Origin: Rhodothalassiaceae bacterium
Lineage (GTDB): Bacteria; Pseudomonadota; Alphaproteobacteria; Sphingomonadales; Rhodothalassiaceae
NCBI GenBank assembly: GCA_026004935.1
Contig: BPKC01000001.1
Span: forward strand, 2,243,381-2,307,380
DNA length: 64,000 nt
Reading direction: 5' to 3'
In this document: one piece after another, positions 36,837 to 47,220 of the stretch
Layout: each line of letters opens with the position of its first letter
Numbering within the stretch: position 1 is the first letter of the stretch
The notes under the pieces: model-generated
Databases searched by the model: none
The model's input: only the letters and a program-made list of their open reading frames with translations
What the model was told of the DNA's origin: nothing
Translations under genes and position numbers: made by a program

Positions 36837-38291
36837 ATGGCGGACGTGCTGGAGGGGCTGAAGGACGCCTTTCTTGCGGGGGTCGACCGGTTCTCCCAGG
36901 CGCTGAGCGAAGCGGTCTTCGCGCAGGTGACCCTCCTCGGTCAGCCGGTCGAGCTGATCGTGCTGTGGATGGCGGCACCCATGCTGCTGCTCACCTTCTA
37001 TTTCGGCTTCGTCAATTTGCGGGGCTTCCGGATCGCCTGGGACATCGTGCGCGGCCGCTACCACGATGCCACGGCGCCGGGCGAGGTCACCCAGTTCCAG
37101 GCGCTGGCGACCGCGCTCTCCGGCACCGTGGGGCTCGGCAACATCGCCGGTGTCGCGATCGCGATTGCCATGGGCGGGCCGGGCGCCGCGTTCTGGATGA
37201 CGGTGATCGGCTTCTTCGCCATGACGCTCAAATTCGCCGAGTGCACGCTGGGCGTCAAATACCGGCGCGAGCACGCAGACGGCACGGTCTCGGGCGGGCC
37301 GATGTACTATCTGTGGCGTGGACTTGCGGCCCGCGGCCGCCCGCGCCTCGGCAGGGCTCTCGGCTGGACCTATGCGCTGCTCGCGGTGCCGTCGCTGCTG
37401 CAGATCGGACAGGTCAACCAGTCCTACAGCCAGCTTTCGGCCGTCACCGGGATCGACGCCCCCTGGGTCTACGGCGTGCTGCTTGCGGGGCTTGTCGCCG
37501 TCGTGATCTTCGGCGGGATCACGCGCATCGCCCGCGTGACCGCGCGTCTCGTGCCGCTGATGGCGGCCATCTACATCGCCGGCGGAATCGTGATCCTGCT
37601 GCTGCATCTGCCGGAGCTGCCGGCCGCGATCGCGCTGATCGTGCGCGAGGCGCTGGCCCCCGAGGCGGGGATCGGTGCGGTCATCGGCGCCTTCGTCTGG
37701 GGCATGCGGCGCGCCGTCTACTCCACGGAAGCGGGTCTCGGCTCGGCCACCATCGCCCACGCCGCCGCCAAGACCCGCGAACCGGTCTCCGAGGGCATGG
37801 TCGCGCTGATGGAGCCCTTCATCGACACGGTGGTGATCTGCTCGATGACGGCCCTGGTGATCGTCGTCACCGGCGCCTACCGGGTCGAGGGCCTCACCGA
37901 CATCCAGATGACGTCCTACGCCTTCAATTCCGTGCTGCCCCACTTCGACATCGTGCTCGCCGTCGCCGTGTTCCTCTTCGGCTATTCGACGATCATTTCC
38001 TGGGGCTACTACTCGAGCAAGGTGTGGACCTTCGTCTTCGGCTTCTCCCGCTTGAGCCAGACGGTCTTCAAGATCGTCTATTGCGGGGCGATCATCCCGG
38101 GTGCCGCGCTCACCGTCACCCAGGTCTTCGACATCATGGATTCCTTCTTCTTCCTGATGGCGGTGCCCAACATCGTCGGCATCTATCTCATGGCGGGCGA
38201 GCTGAAGCGGGATCTCAAAAGCTATCTCGCGCGGCTCAGGGCGGGCGCGATCCCGACGCGCGCCGAGCTGGAGGCGGAACGCGCGGCGTAG
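36837..38291 (+). CDS. Sodium:alanine/glycine symporter (AGCS family)
   Basis: A 484-residue inner-membrane protein importing alanine or glycine with sodium. Family motifs are ALATALSGTVGLGNIAGVAI, GGPGAAFWMTVIGFFAMTLKF, GTVSGGPMYYLWRGL, and STEAGLGSATIAHAAAKT. ATG 36837 follows GGGGAGGAAAGG; the frame is open far upstream only because of high GC. A divergent pair with the NSS transporter suggests shared sodium-driven amino-acid uptake. No linked regulator is visible. Confidence 0.94.
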   Translation: MADVLEGLKDAFLAGVDRFSQALSEAVFAQVTLLGQPVELIVLWMAAPMLLLTFYFGFVNLRGFRIAWDIVRGRYHDATAPGEVTQFQALATALSGTVGLGNIAGVAIAIAMGGPGAAFWMTVIGFFAMTLKFAECTLGVKYRREHADGTVSGGPMYYLWRGLAARGRPRLGRALGWTYALLAVPSLLQIGQVNQSYSQLSAVTGIDAPWVYGVLLAGLVAVVIFGGITRIARVTARLVPLMAAIYIAGGIVILLLHLPELPAAIALIVREALAPEAGIGAVIGAFVWGMRRAVYSTEAGLGSATIAHAAAKTREPVSEGMVALMEPFIDTVVICSMTALVIVVTGAYRVEGLTDIQMTSYAFNSVLPHFDIVLAVAVFLFGYSTIISWGYYSSKVWTFVFGFSRLSQTVFKIVYCGAIIPGAALTVTQVFDIMDSFFFLMAVPNIVGIYLMAGELKRDLKSYLARLRAGAIPTRAELEAERAA

Positions 38292-38394
38292 GCGGGCCGC
38301 AGGACATCCGGACGGAGCCGTCCTCCCGGCCTTGGCGACCCTTCAGACCCGCATCCGGATCGGGCCCCGGTGGCGGACGCGATAGCGGGACGGA

Positions 38395-39126
38395 CTAGTG
38401 GGCCGCGGCGGCCGCAGCGGGCTTTTCGGCGGCCTCCTTCTTCGTTTCCTCCTCGGGATCGCGCAGGACGTAGCCGCGCCCCCACACGGTCTCGATGTAG
38501 TTCTCGCCGCCGGTCGCCGCCGCAAGCTTCTTCCTCAGCTTGCAGATGAAGACATCGATGATCTTGAGCTCGGGCTCGTCGATGCCGCCGTAGAGATGGT
38601 TGAGAAACATCTCCTTGGTCAGCGTCGTCCCCTTTCTCAAGGACAGCAGCTCGAGCATCGCGTATTCCTTGCCGGTCAGATGCACGCGCTGCCCGTCGAC
38701 CTCCACCGTCTTGGTGTCGAGGTTCACCGCAAGCTTGCCGGTGCGGATGATCGACTGGGAGTGCCCCTTCGAGCGCCGCACGATCGCCTGGATGCGGGCG
38801 ACCAGCTCCTCCTTGTGGAAGGGCTTTGTGAGGTAGTCGTCCGCGCCGTAGCCCAGCGCCTTCACCTTGTCCTCGATTTCGGACAGCCCCGAAAGAATCA
38901 GCACGGGTGTCGAGACCTTCGACATCCGCAGCTTCTTCAGCACCTCGTAGCCGTGCATGTCGGGCAGGTTGAGGTCGAGGATGATGATGTCGTAGTCATA
39001 GAGCTTGCCCAGATCGAGGCCTTCCTCGCCCAGATCCGTGGTGTAGACGTTGAAGCGCTCCGCGGTGAGCATGAGCTCGATGCTGCGTGCGGTCGCCTCA
39101 TCGTCCTCGATCAAGAGCACCCGCAT
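38395..39126 (-). CDS. ctrA: Cell-cycle response regulator CtrA
   Basis: An OmpR-type response regulator of 243 residues, master regulator of cell cycle and polar development in alphaproteobacteria. The receiver domain starts [20 protein letters not shown] (acidic pocket), with the phosphoacceptor Asp in [17 protein letters not shown] (about residue 51) and the Lys in [11 protein letters not shown]. The DNA-binding domain includes [24 protein letters not shown] and the near-invariant [17 protein letters not shown]. The C-terminal tail is Glu/Lys and Ala-rich, ending in alanines as in degradable CtrA proteins. Upstream TTAA half-sites suggest autoregulation. Confidence 0.97.
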   Translation of the reverse strand: MRVLLIEDDEATARSIELMLTAERFNVYTTDLGEEGLDLGKLYDYDIIILDLNLPDMHGYEVLKKLRMSKVSTPVLILSGLSEIEDKVKALGYGADDYLTKPFHKEELVARIQAIVRRSKGHSQSIIRTGKLAVNLDTKTVEVDGQRVHLTGKEYAMLELLSLRKGTTLTKEMFLNHLYGGIDEPELKIIDVFICKLRKKLAAATGGENYIETVWGRGYVLRDPEEETKKEAAEKPAAAAAAH

Positions 39127-39250
39127 TTTGCGTCTCCTTCCCGCCGGAAGCGCCTTTGACGCTGATCGGCCCGCTTCCGGCAGCCAGCGTTTCTCGCCTT
39201 CGAAGGCGGGGAAGCCGGCACCGACCGCACCGACCGTTCCTCACCTCCTA

Positions 39251-39295
39251 TTAACGAAGGTTAATACGAAAAATCTTAACAAAATGTAACCTTAA
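39251..39295 (-). promoter_or_regulatory. Cluster of TTAA half-sites upstream of ctrA (candidate autoregulation)
   Basis: Within 45 AT-rich bases, 125-170 bp upstream of the ctrA start, TTAA occurs at 39251, 39261, 39276 and 39292. Two pairs have the form TTAA-N6-TTAA (39251-39264) and TTAA-N6-GTAA (39276-39289). The classical CtrA box is TTAA-N7-TTAA, so spacing is one base short. The patch stands out against GC-rich surroundings, which supports a promoter here, but CtrA binding is inference. Confidence 0.45.
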
Positions 39296-39401
39296 AATTC
39301 GCCATGGGCGTCTTTGGCCGGTGTCGCTCATCGCATTGAGCGCCGAACCCGGCCGCGGTCGTTGCATTCCCGGCGCCGGGGGTTCGGCCCCCTTCCACGC
39401 T

Positions 39402-40259
39402 GGACCCGCCGGTCAAGCCGGCGGGTGACGAGGGGCAGAATACGCCAGCCGGTCAAGCCGGCGGCTGAGGAGAAATGGTGTACCGACTCGTGAGGACGCG
39501 AAAACCCGGCGGGGGCTGTCGCCAAGGGAGCACGCACAGGCGGGTGGTGCTCTTCCTTCCACGTCGTTCGCCGGCTTGACCGGCGAACCCATGAGGCGGT
39601 GACGAGAGCCCCGGCGCCCGTCGGCGTGCCCGCCGTCGGCTGGACCCGCCGGTCAAGCCGGCGGGTGACGTGGAAAGAAAACGGACCCGCCGGTCAAGCC
39701 GGCGGGTGACGAGGGGCAGAATACGCCAGCCGGTCAAGCCGGCGGGTGACGTGAAAAGGAAACGGACCCGCCATTCAAGCCGACGGGTGACGAAAAATGG
39801 TGTGCCAATGGGTGAGAACGCGAGAACGCGCTGAGGGCTGACGCGGAAGGAGCGCGCACAGGCGGGTGGCCGTCCCTTTTCGCGTCGTTCGCCGGCCTGA
39901 CCGGCGAACCCATGAGGCGGTGACGAGAGCCCCGGCGCCCGTCGGCGTGTCCGCCGTCGGCTGGACCCGCCGGTCGAGCCGGCGGGTGACGTGGAAAGAA
40001 ACCGGACCCGCCGGTCGAGCCGGCGGGTGACGTGGGAAGAAAACGGACCCGCCGCTCGAGCCGGCGGATGACGAAGAGAGACTGCCGGCAGGTGAAGCTC
40101 TCTTCCTCGTCATTCGCCGCGAAAGCGGCGAATCCGGATGCCATGCGTGATGGCGGCCAGCGCCGGAAACCGGCCGTCCTGCACGCTGGACCCGCCGGTC
40201 GAGCCGGCGGATGAGGAGGGAAAGAATACGACGCCCGCCGGTCGAACAGGCGGGTGACG
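39402..40259. repeat. Cluster of GC-rich extragenic palindromes (REP-like)
   Basis: About ten copies of a 23-base palindrome, ACCCGCCGG-TCRAG-CCGGCGGGT, usually followed by GACG. Clear copies lie near 39402, 39443, 39642, 39683, 39725, 39764, 39972, 40013, 40047 and 40190, with a partial one at 40232; inverted relatives (TTCGCCGG-CYTGA-CCGGCGAA) lie near 39567 and 39888. The loop is TCAAG in the left half and TCGAG in the right half. Distances vary from about 40 to 180 bases and the material between is shared, so this is not a CRISPR array. As RNA each unit would form a strong hairpin. Confidence 0.9.
39473..40110. repeat. Imperfect tandem duplication, about 321-bp period
   Basis: The block starting AAATGGTG at 39473 recurs at 39795 (offset 322), and ATGAGGCGGTGACGAGAGCC at 39591 recurs at 39912 (offset 321). 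Copies differ by scattered substitutions and a few indels. Each unit contains one inverted GAACC-type palindrome and two or three of the GACCCGCC palindromes, so the palindrome cluster grew at least partly by segmental duplication. No protein-coding frame is supported here. Confidence 0.8.
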
Positions 40260-40406
40260 AGGCGAGGGATGCACCCGCGGGCGCCCCGGCCACGGGATGA
40301 CAAGAAACCCGCCGCCCCGGGGGCGACGGGCTTCCGTGGGATGCGGTCCGGACTTGGCGGCGCCGTCGCCGCCGTTTGCAGCGCGGATGAGGAGGACGGC
40401 GCGCGC

Positions 40407-41117
40407 TCAGGCCTTCTCGGCAGCTTCTCCGCCCTCTCCTTGTGCGGATGCGGCACCGGCGGCTTCGCCGGCCTCGGCAGCCCCGCTCTCACCGGCCTCT
40501 TCGGCCTCCTCGCGGGCCTTGAGTTCGGCGAGCGCCTCCTCCTCCAGCAGCTCGGCGGCCAGCTCCTCCTCATCGAGGGCCTCTTCGGCCTCCTCGGGCA
40601 TCTGGCCCATGGCCTCGCGCTCGGTGCTGGCGATGAGCGCATGGCCGAGCTTCCACTGCTCTTCCGCCTCGCCCTCGGAGCGCGCGACATTGACCTTGAC
40701 GACCGCTTCCACCTCGCCGTGGAGCCGGAGCGTCACGTCGAAGATGCCGATGGTCTTGATCGGGGTGTCCAGCACGACCTGCGAACGGTCGACCGCGACG
40801 CCCTCGGCCGCCAGAGCCTCGGCGATGTCGCGCCGGCGCACCGAGCCGTAGAGCTGGCCGGCGGCACCCGCCTGGCGGATGATGACGAGCTTCGCGCCGT
40901 CCACCTTCTCCTTGACCGCCTCGGCCTCCTTGCGGCGCTCGAGATTGCGCGCCTCGATCTCCTTGCGGCGCTCCTCGAAGGCCTTGAGGTTGGCCTCGGT
41001 GGCCCTGAGCGCCTTGCCGCGCGGCAGCAGATAGTTGCGCGCATAGCCCGGCTTGACGTTGACGACATCGCCCATCTGGCCGAGATGGGGCACGCGTTCC
41101 AGAAGAATGACCTGCAT
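40407..41117 (-). CDS. rplI: 50S ribosomal protein L9 with a long acidic C-terminal tail
   Basis: L9 binds 23S rRNA at the base of the L1 stalk. The N-domain [19 protein letters not shown] and [17 protein letters not shown], the long connecting helix (residues 45-75) and the C-domain [16 protein letters not shown] are all canonical. Residues after about 165 form an extra 70-residue tail very rich in Glu and Ala ([20 protein letters not shown]), longer than the usual 150-residue protein; similar acidic tails occur in other alphaproteobacteria. GGAGAGGGG precedes the ATG. Third gene of rpsF-rpsR-rplI. Confidence 0.97.
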   Translation of the reverse strand: MQVILLERVPHLGQMGDVVNVKPGYARNYLLPRGKALRATEANLKAFEERRKEIEARNLERRKEAEAVKEKVDGAKLVIIRQAGAAGQLYGSVRRRDIAEALAAEGVAVDRSQVVLDTPIKTIGIFDVTLRLHGEVEAVVKVNVARSEGEAEEQWKLGHALIASTEREAMGQMPEEAEEALDEEELAAELLEEEALAELKAREEAEEAGESGAAEAGEAAGAASAQGEGGEAAEKA

Positions 41118-41127
41118 CGCCCCTCTC

Positions 41128-41367
41128 CTATCGCACGGTGAACGGCAGGAGCGCGAGAATCCGCGCCCGCTTGATCGCGCGCGCCAGTTCCCGCTGCTTC
41201 TTGGCCGACACGTTCGTGATCCGGCTGGGAACGATCTTGCCGGTCTCGGAAATGAAGCGCGAGAGCAGTTTCACGTCCTTGTAGTCGATCTTCGGCGCGT
41301 TCGGCCCGGAAAACGGGCAGGATTTCCGCCGCCGGAAAAAGGGTCTGCGCCCGGAACCACCAGCCAT
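41128..41367 (-). CDS. rpsR: 30S ribosomal protein S18
   Basis: S18 binds the 30S platform together with S6. The 79-residue protein has [15 protein letters not shown] at the N-terminus, [19 protein letters not shown] and the RNA-binding [20 protein letters not shown], all canonical. One cysteine remains. Its ATG overlaps the rpsF stop by one base and rplI begins ten bases after its own stop, so the three genes are one transcription unit. Confidence 0.98.
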   Translation of the reverse strand: MAGGSGRRPFFRRRKSCPFSGPNAPKIDYKDVKLLSRFISETGKIVPSRITNVSAKKQRELARAIKRARILALLPFTVR

Positions 41368-41732
41368 CAGCCTGCCCTCCGTTCACCACGCTCGCGGCGC
41401 GACCGGCGCTCGCGACCCTTCGCCATCACCGAGGGCTCGGTCTCGAGCTCTTCGGTGCGCACCGTCAGCAGCCGGATGATGTCCTCGTTGAGGCGGGCCC
41501 GCCGCTCCATCTCCTGGACGGCGGCCGCCGGCGCGTCGATCGCAAGCAGCACGTAATGGCCCTTGCGGTTCTTCTTGATCCGGTAGGCGAGCGGCCTCAG
41601 ACCCCACATCTCGGTCTTGGCCACGCTCCCGCCATTGTCCTCGATGATCTTGGCCAGGTCCGCGGCGATGGATTCCACCTGCTTGGCGCTCACGTCCTGG
41701 CGCACGATGAAGACCGTCTCGTAGAACGGCAT
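41367..41732 (-). CDS. rpsF: 30S ribosomal protein S6
   Basis: S6 partners with S18 on the small subunit. The 121-residue protein begins [15 protein letters not shown] and has [20 protein letters not shown], the conserved RNA/S18-binding strand, ending in a basic Arg-rich tail ([14 protein letters not shown]). AAGGAG lies eight bases before the ATG. The 187-bp leader upstream contains a perfect hairpin, see separate entry. Confidence 0.98.
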   Translation of the reverse strand: MPFYETVFIVRQDVSAKQVESIAADLAKIIEDNGGSVAKTEMWGLRPLAYRIKKNRKGHYVLLAIDAPAAAVQEMERRARLNEDIIRLLTVRTEELETEPSVMAKGRERRSRRERGERRAG

Positions 41733-41833
41733 CGGCGCATCTCCTTGATGACATCGCGAGACAGCGGCGCCCGTTCGCCTCCTTGACCGCAGATCCGACT
41801 GCGGCGCGCCCGCTTCCCGCGTCCAACCCGACG

Positions 41834-41857
41834 CCGGACGGCAAGGAGACCGTCCGG
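41834..41857 (-). promoter_or_regulatory. Hairpin in the leader of rpsF
   Basis: A perfect 8-bp inverted repeat, CCGGACGG and CCGTCCGG, with an 8-base loop, about 100 bases upstream of rpsF and 63 bases downstream of gmk. There is no T-tract, so a factor-independent terminator for gmk is not convincing. Because S6:S18 often control their own operon through a leader structure, this could be such an element, but no specific motif is claimed. Confidence 0.4.
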
Positions 41858-41919
41858 GAGGCCGGGCTTATAGCGCCCGCCCGCCGCGCTGGCAAGGGGC
41901 CTCGCGCAGGACCGGGCTC

Positions 41920-42639
41920 TCACCCCTTGCGGGCGGCGAGCAGCGCCTCGGCCTCCGCGAGCAGCCGCTCGGCGAGGGTCCTGTAGCGCCAGTCCCGGTC
42001 GAGCCTGAGGCGCTCCGCATCCAGCACCGTCTTCAGGTCGCGGAAGCAGCGGTCGAGGTCGTCGTTCACCAGCACGTAGTCGTATTCGCGCCAATGGGTG
42101 ATCTCGTCGCGCGCGCCGGCCATGCGGCGGGCGATCACCTCCTCCGGATCCTGGGCCCGGCGCTTGAGGCGCGCCTCGAGCTCGGCCATCGAAGGCGGAA
42201 GGATGAAGACGGAGACGACCCGGTGCGGACTTCTTGCGAGATTGCGCCTGATCTGCGCCGCGCCCTGCCAGTCGATGTCGAAGAGAACGTCGATCCCCGC
42301 CTTCAGCCTCTCCTCGACCGGCGCCCGCGGGGTCCCGTAGTGGTTGCCGAAGACCTCCGCATGCTCGAGGAACGCCCCGGCGCGCACCATGCGCGCGAAT
42401 TCCTCGGGGGTGACGAAGTGATAGTCCTGGCCGTCGATCTCGCTCTTGCGGCGCGGGCGCGTGGTCACGGATACGGACATCCACAGCCGCCCGCCCTCCT
42501 CGCGCAGAAGCCGCTGGGCGAGCGTGGACTTGCCCGCTCCGCTCGGCGAGGAGAGGATCAGCAGCAGCCCCGGCCGGCTTGCGCCGGCGTCGGTGCTGCG
42601 CCCGCTGCGGGGCATTCTCGGCGCGCGGTCATTCGACAT
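41920..42639 (-). CDS. gmk: Guanylate kinase
   Basis: Gmk phosphorylates GMP to GDP in the cytoplasm. The P-loop is [20 protein letters not shown]-binding residues are seen in [20 protein letters not shown] and [15 protein letters not shown], and the lid region in [14 protein letters not shown]. The chosen ATG (42639) overlaps the yicC stop by 11 bases and is preceded by GGGAG; the frame is open 15 codons further upstream. The protein has a short unstructured N-terminus of about 20 residues. The yicC-gmk order is common in proteobacteria. Confidence 0.96.
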   Translation of the reverse strand: MSNDRAPRMPRSGRSTDAGASRPGLLLILSSPSGAGKSTLAQRLLREEGGRLWMSVSVTTRPRRKSEIDGQDYHFVTPEEFARMVRAGAFLEHAEVFGNHYGTPRAPVEERLKAGIDVLFDIDWQGAAQIRRNLARSPHRVVSVFILPPSMAELEARLKRRAQDPEEVIARRMAGARDEITHWREYDYVLVNDDLDRCFRDLKTVLDAERLRLDRDWRYRTLAERLLAEAEALLAARKG

Positions 42640-43534
42640 TCTGAATCTGCTCCCGGAACTGTTCGACGAGGTTCTTGAGCGCAAGACCCGATGCGGTCAG
42701 CGCCGGCTCCTGCGCCTTGGCGGTGAGCGTGTTCGCCTCCCGCGCGAGCTCCTGGGCGAGGAAGTCCAGCCTGCGGCCGATGACTCCGCCCTGTGCCAGC
42801 AGGGCCGCAGCGGCGTCGAGATGAATGGCGAGCCGGTCCAGCTCCTCCGTCACGTCCTGGCGCATGGCGAGCAGGGCCAGCTCCTGCTCCAGCCGGTTCT
42901 CGTCAAGCACCGCGCGGTCGGCGAGAAGGGCCTCGAGCCGCGCGCGGAACCGCTCGCGCAAGGCGGGCAGGGCGTCCGCCGCATGCCTGCGCGCGCTCTC
43001 GAGCTCGGCACGCATCCCCGCGATCTGGGCGACGAGCGTCTCGCGCAGGGCCGCGCCCTCCTCGGCGCGCATGGCGACGAGATCGTCGATGAGGGACTCC
43101 GCAAGCTCCAGTACGGCCTCGGCCAGGCGGCGCTCGGTATCCTCATCGAGGACGCCGCCGCGCTCGCCCGAGGCCCCGGCCAGCGCGATCAGGCCGTCCA
43201 GCCGGGCCGGGGCCGTGCCCGCATGACCCGCATCCGCGAGGCGCGAGGCAAGCTTGAGCAGCGGCCCGAGCCGGCGCTCCAGCGCGCCGAATTCCGCCTC
43301 CTCCTCCGCCGTGACCTGCACCCGGATCTGCACGGCGCCGCGATCGAGCCGCGCGCGGGCGAGCGCGCGCAGGCGGGGGTCGAGATGTTCCAGCATGGCG
43401 GGCAGCACGATCTTGAGGTCGAGCCCGCGGGCGTTCACGCTGCGGGCGGTGAGCAGAAGCGCGAACCCCGCAGCCTGCCCGCGTCTGCGGGCGTAGCCCG
43501 TCATCGAATGCACGCGGCCCGCCGAATCCGTCAT
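42629..43534 (-). CDS. YicC family endoribonuclease
   Basis: YicC/YloC proteins are recently recognised endoribonucleases. The 301-residue sequence has the family start [45 protein letters not shown] near residue 200, and the highly conserved C-terminus [20 protein letters not shown] followed by [15 protein letters not shown] 43534 places the family motif at residue 11, as usual, and GGGAG lies about 11 bases upstream. It is translationally coupled to gmk. Confidence 0.94.
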   Translation of the reverse strand: MTDSAGRVHSMTGYARRRGQAAGFALLLTARSVNARGLDLKIVLPAMLEHLDPRLRALARARLDRGAVQIRVQVTAEEEAEFGALERRLGPLLKLASRLADAGHAGTAPARLDGLIALAGASGERGGVLDEDTERRLAEAVLELAESLIDDLVAMRAEEGAALRETLVAQIAGMRAELESARRHAADALPALRERFRARLEALLADRAVLDENRLEQELALLAMRQDVTEELDRLAIHLDAAAALLAQGGVIGRRLDFLAQELAREANTLTAKAQEPALTASGLALKNLVEQFREQIQNVE

Positions 43535-43632
43535 CTTCGCGCTCCCGCCATCGCGTGCGGCCTTGCGGTCGTCCGTGGGCCCGTCTCTAATGGGCGGCGG
43601 CGGCCGTGAAAAGGTCTTTGGGAGCAAGCGGC

Positions 43633-44388
43633 ATGGAAACCGAGGGCATTCTCATCACCGGCGCCTCCAGCGGGATCGGCGCGGCGCTGGCCGACGCGCT
43701 CGCGGCCCCGGGGCGCCACCTGTTTCTGATCGCACGGCGCCGGGACGCGCTCGAGGAGCTGGCGGGCCGCCTGAGGGAGAAGGGCGCGCAGGCCACCGCC
43801 ATCGCCTGCGACGTGCGCGACCGCGAGGCGATGGCCGAGGCGGTGCGGCGGGCGGACGACACCGCGCCTCTTTCGCTCGTGATCGCCAATGCGGGGATCG
43901 GCGTCGTGGGCGGCGGGCTGGATGAGCTGCAGCGCATCGCGGACGACATCTTCGCCGTCAATGTCGCCGGCGTCTTTCACAGCATCCACCCCGCGATCCC
44001 GCCGATGGCGGCCCGCAAACGGGGCCAGATCTGCCTCATCGCCTCCATCGCGGGGCTCTACGGCCTTGCACCCGCCCTCGCATATTCCGCGAGCAAGGCG
44101 GCGGTGATCGCCTACGGCCAGGGCCTGCGCGCGCGGCTCCGCCGGCACGGCATCCGGGTCTCCGTCGTCTGCCCGGGCTTCGTGCGCACGCCGATGACGG
44201 CCGAAAACCGCTTTCCCATGCCCTTCCTCATGGAGGTGGAGGATGCGGCGCACCGGATCGTGCGGGGGCTCGCGCGCGACAAGCCGATGATCGGCTTTCC
44301 CTGGCCGCTCTATGCCGCCGCCCGCCTTGTGGCCTGCCTGCCGGCGCGTCTTGCCGACCGCCTGATGCGGATCACGACGCGGGTCTAG
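43633..44388 (+). CDS. Short-chain dehydrogenase/reductase
   Basis: A 251-residue classical SDR oxidoreductase. It has the cofactor motif [18 protein letters not shown], the Arg-rich LIARRRDAL suggesting NADP, the NAG motif LVIANAGIG, the catalytic Ser in [11 protein letters not shown] and [15 protein letters not shown] (YxxxK), and [17 protein letters not shown] 43633 has GGGAG eight bases upstream; a GTG at 43606 is an alternative. It converges with purD with a 4-bp overlap. A membrane-associated C-terminus ([19 protein letters not shown]) is suggested. Substrate is unknown. Confidence 0.9.
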   Translation: METEGILITGASSGIGAALADALAAPGRHLFLIARRRDALEELAGRLREKGAQATAIACDVRDREAMAEAVRRADDTAPLSLVIANAGIGVVGGGLDELQRIADDIFAVNVAGVFHSIHPAIPPMAARKRGQICLIASIAGLYGLAPALAYSASKAAVIAYGQGLRARLRRHGIRVSVVCPGFVRTPMTAENRFPMPFLMEVEDAAHRIVRGLARDKPMIGFPWPLYAAARLVACLPARLADRLMRITTRV

Positions 44389-45680
44389 GATGAGGGCGCC
44401 CCGCCTCCGCGTGCGAGCGCCCGCCAGCCGATGTCCGTGCGGTGGAAGCCCTCCGGCCAGTCGATCTCGGCGACGGCCCCATAGGCCCGCTCGCGGGCAC
44501 TGCGGATGTCCGGGCCCAGCCCCGTCACATTCAGCACCCGGCCGCCCACGGCCCGCAGCGTGCCGTCCGGATCGCGCCGGGTGCCCGCGTGGAAGACGAC
44601 GACGTCCTCGCGTCCCGCAAGCCGCTCGAGGCCCCGGATCACGGAACCCTTCTCGTAGCTGCCCGGGTAGCCGCGGGTGGCGAGCACGACGGTGAGCGCG
44701 GCCTCGTCCCGCCAGCGCGGGGGCGGCATGTCGGCGAGCGCGCCCGTCGCCGTCGCCTTCAGCCACGGCAGGATGTCGTCGGCGAGCCGCGGCATCAGGA
44801 CCTGGCACTCCGGGTCGCCGAAGCGGACGTTGAACTCTATGAGCCGCGGCCCGTCGGCCGTGATCATGAGACCGGCGTAGAGCACGCCGCGGTAGGGCGT
44901 GCCGCGGGCGGCCATCGCCCGGGCCGTGGGAATCATGATCTCGTCCATCACGCGGCCCGCCATCGTCTCGTCCAGCACCGGCGCGGGCGAATAGGCGCCC
45001 ATGCCGCCGGTGTTGGGCCCCTCGTCGCCGTCGAAGGCGCGCTTGTGGTCCTGCGCGCCGGCGAGCGGCAGCACGGTCTCGCCGGAGACGAGCGCAAAGA
45101 AGCTCGCCTCCTCGCCTTCCAGATACTCCTCGATCACGACGCTTCGGCCCGCCTCGCCGAAGGCGCCCGCGAACATGGCGCGCACCGCATCTTTGGCCTC
45201 GGCCCGCGTTGCCGCGATGATGACGCCCTTGCCCGCCGCCAGCCCGTCCGCCTTCACGACGATGGGCGTCGGCTGCCGGGCAATCCACGCCAGCGCCGCC
45301 TCGGCCTGCTCGAAGCGCCGGTAGCCGGCGGTGGGGATGCCGCATTCGGCACACAGATCCTTGGTGAAGCCCTTGGATCCCTCGAGCCGCGCCGCCGCCG
45401 CCGAAGGTCCGAAGACGGCGATCCCGGCCTTGCCAAGGTCGTCGGCCAGACCGGCCACCAGCGGGGCCTCGGGCCCGACGACGACGAGATCCACGCCATT
45501 CCCGTGGCAGAATGCGGCGATGGCCGCATGGTCCGCGGGGTCGAGCGGCACGATCTCCGCGACCTCTTCAATCCCCGCGTTGCCCGGCGCGGCGAATATC
45601 GCCTCAAGCTCCGGCGACTGCGCCATCTTCCACGCCAGCGCATGCTCGCGCCCGCCCGAGCCGATCAGAAGAACCCGCAT
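44385..45680 (-). CDS. purD: Phosphoribosylamine-glycine ligase
   Basis: PurD catalyses the second step of purine synthesis, joining glycine to phosphoribosylamine with ATP. The 431-residue ATP-grasp protein begins [19 protein letters not shown] and has [16 protein letters not shown], the ATP-binding [33 protein letters not shown] and [15 protein letters not shown], all canonical. ATG 45680 starts at the Rossmann strand; the open frame continues 24 codons upstream without family resemblance. Convergent with the SDR gene. Confidence 0.97.
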   Translation of the reverse strand: MRVLLIGSGGREHALAWKMAQSPELEAIFAAPGNAGIEEVAEIVPLDPADHAAIAAFCHGNGVDLVVVGPEAPLVAGLADDLGKAGIAVFGPSAAAARLEGSKGFTKDLCAECGIPTAGYRRFEQAEAALAWIARQPTPIVVKADGLAAGKGVIIAATRAEAKDAVRAMFAGAFGEAGRSVVIEEYLEGEEASFFALVSGETVLPLAGAQDHKRAFDGDEGPNTGGMGAYSPAPVLDETMAGRVMDEIMIPTARAMAARGTPYRGVLYAGLMITADGPRLIEFNVRFGDPECQVLMPRLADDILPWLKATATGALADMPPPRWRDEAALTVVLATRGYPGSYEKGSVIRGLERLAGREDVVVFHAGTRRDPDGTLRAVGGRVLNVTGLGPDIRSARERAYGAVAEIDWPEGFHRTDIGWRALARGGGAPSS

Positions 45681-45711
45681 GTCCGCCGCTCCGCCCGCCG
45701 GCAGTCCCGCC

Positions 45712-47220
45712 TCAATTGCCCGTGGTCGGAATGTGGAACTGGGCGCCCGCACGGATGCCCGTGGGCCAGCGCGACGTCACCTTCTTGAGCTCCGTGTAGA
45801 ACCGCACCGCATCCGTGCCATACTGGTTGAGGTCCCCGAAGGCGCTCTCCTTCCAGCCGCCGAAGCTGAAGAACGAGGCCGGCACCGGGATCGGCACGTT
45901 GATGCCCACCTGGCCGACGTTCACCTTGTCCGCGAATTCGCGCGCGGCATCGCCGTCGCGGGTGAAGATCGAGGTGCCGTTGCCGTAGCGGTGATTGGAC
46001 GGCAGCGCCATGGCTTCCGCGAAATCCTTCGCGCGCACGATCTGCAGCACGGGGCCGAAGATCTCGTCCTGGTAGGACTGCATCTCGGGCGTGACATGAT
46101 CGAAGAGCGTCGGCCCGAGGTAGAAGCCGTTCTCGTAGCCCTGCTGCGTGCAGCGGAAGCCGCGGCCGTCGACGATCAGCTTGCCGCCCTCGCGCTCGCA
46201 CATCTCGATGTATGAGATGACGCGCTGGCGGTGCTCGGCGGTCACCAGCGGCCCCATCTCGGAGGCCGGATCCAGAGACGGACCGACCTTGAGCTGCTCG
46301 ATGCGCGGCACGAGCCGCCGGACGATCTCGTCGGCGAGATCGTCGCCCACCGGCACCGCCACCGGATTGGCCATGCAGCGCTCCCCCGCCGATCCATAGG
46401 CCGAGCCGATGAGCGCATCCACCACCTGGTCGAGATCGGCATCCGGCATGATGATCATGTGGTTCTTCGCGCCACCCATGGCCTGGCAGCGCTTCCCGTG
46501 GGCCGCCGCGGTGGCGTAGACGTATTTGGCGATGGGCGTGGAACCGACGAAGGAGACGGCCCTCACGGACGGATGCGCCAGCAGGGTATCCACCGCCTCC
46601 TTGTCGCCGTTGACGATGTTGAGCACCCCTTCCGGCGCGCCGGCCTCGAGCATCAGCTCGGCCAGCCTGAGCGGCACGCTCGGATCCTTCTCGGACGGCT
46701 TGATGACGACCGTGTTCCCGCAGGCGACGGCGATCCCGAACATCCACATCGGGATCATGGCCGGGAAGTTGAAGGGCGTAATCCCGGCCACCACGCCGAG
46801 CGGCTTGCGCATCGAGAAGACGTCGATGCCGGTTGCGACATTGTCCGCGAACTCGCCCTTCATCAGATGCGGAATGCCGCAGGCGAACTCGATGACCTCG
46901 AGCCCGCGCTGGACGTCACCCCGGGCATCCTCGAAGACCTTGCCGTGCTCGTTGGAGAGCACGGTGGCCAGCGCGTCCTGCTCGGCCTGCACCAGCTCCA
47001 GAAAGCGGAACATGACCCGCGCGCGCTTGACCGCAGGCGTCGCCGACCAGACGGGAAAGGCCTTCTCGGCCGCGGCGATCGCTTCCTCCACCTCGGCGGC
47101 GCTGGCCAGCGGCGTCTTGGCCTGCACCTCGCCGGTGGAGGGATTGTAGACGTCGAGAAACCGGCCCGAACGCCCCGGCACCTGCCGCCCGCCGATGAAG
47201 TGATGAAGTTCGCGCGTCAT
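45712..47220 (-). CDS. mmsA: CoA-acylating methylmalonate-semialdehyde dehydrogenase
   Basis: MmsA oxidises (methyl)malonate semialdehyde to acetyl- or propionyl-CoA in valine, thymine or inositol breakdown. The 502-residue aldehyde dehydrogenase has [20 protein letters not shown] and IKPSEKDPS typical of the MMSDH branch, [12 protein letters not shown], and the catalytic cysteine in [28 protein letters not shown] replaces the usual ALDH glutamate region, as expected for CoA-dependent members. ATG 47220 is chosen; the frame is open to 47292. No dedicated regulator or partner gene lies beside it. Confidence 0.93.
   Translation of the reverse strand: MTRELHHFIGGRQVPGRSGRFLDVYNPSTGEVQAKTPLASAAEVEEAIAAAEKAFPVWSATPAVKRARVMFRFLELVQAEQDALATVLSNEHGKVFEDARGDVQRGLEVIEFACGIPHLMKGEFADNVATGIDVFSMRKPLGVVAGITPFNFPAMIPMWMFGIAVACGNTVVIKPSEKDPSVPLRLAELMLEAGAPEGVLNIVNGDKEAVDTLLAHPSVRAVSFVGSTPIAKYVYATAAAHGKRCQAMGGAKNHMIIMPDADLDQVVDALIGSAYGSAGERCMANPVAVPVGDDLADEIVRRLVPRIEQLKVGPSLDPASEMGPLVTAEHRQRVISYIEMCEREGGKLIVDGRGFRCTQQGYENGFYLGPTLFDHVTPEMQSYQDEIFGPVLQIVRAKDFAEAMALPSNHRYGNGTSIFTRDGDAAREFADKVNVGQVGINVPIPVPASFFSFGGWKESAFGDLNQYGTDAVRFYTELKKVTSRWPTGIRAGAQFHIPTTGN

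Noticed and set aside
39402-40259. Possible CRISPR array next to ctrA
   Set aside because: Units are perfect palindromes with irregular spacing, occur in both orientations, and the DNA between them is itself repeated, so there are no unique spacers.
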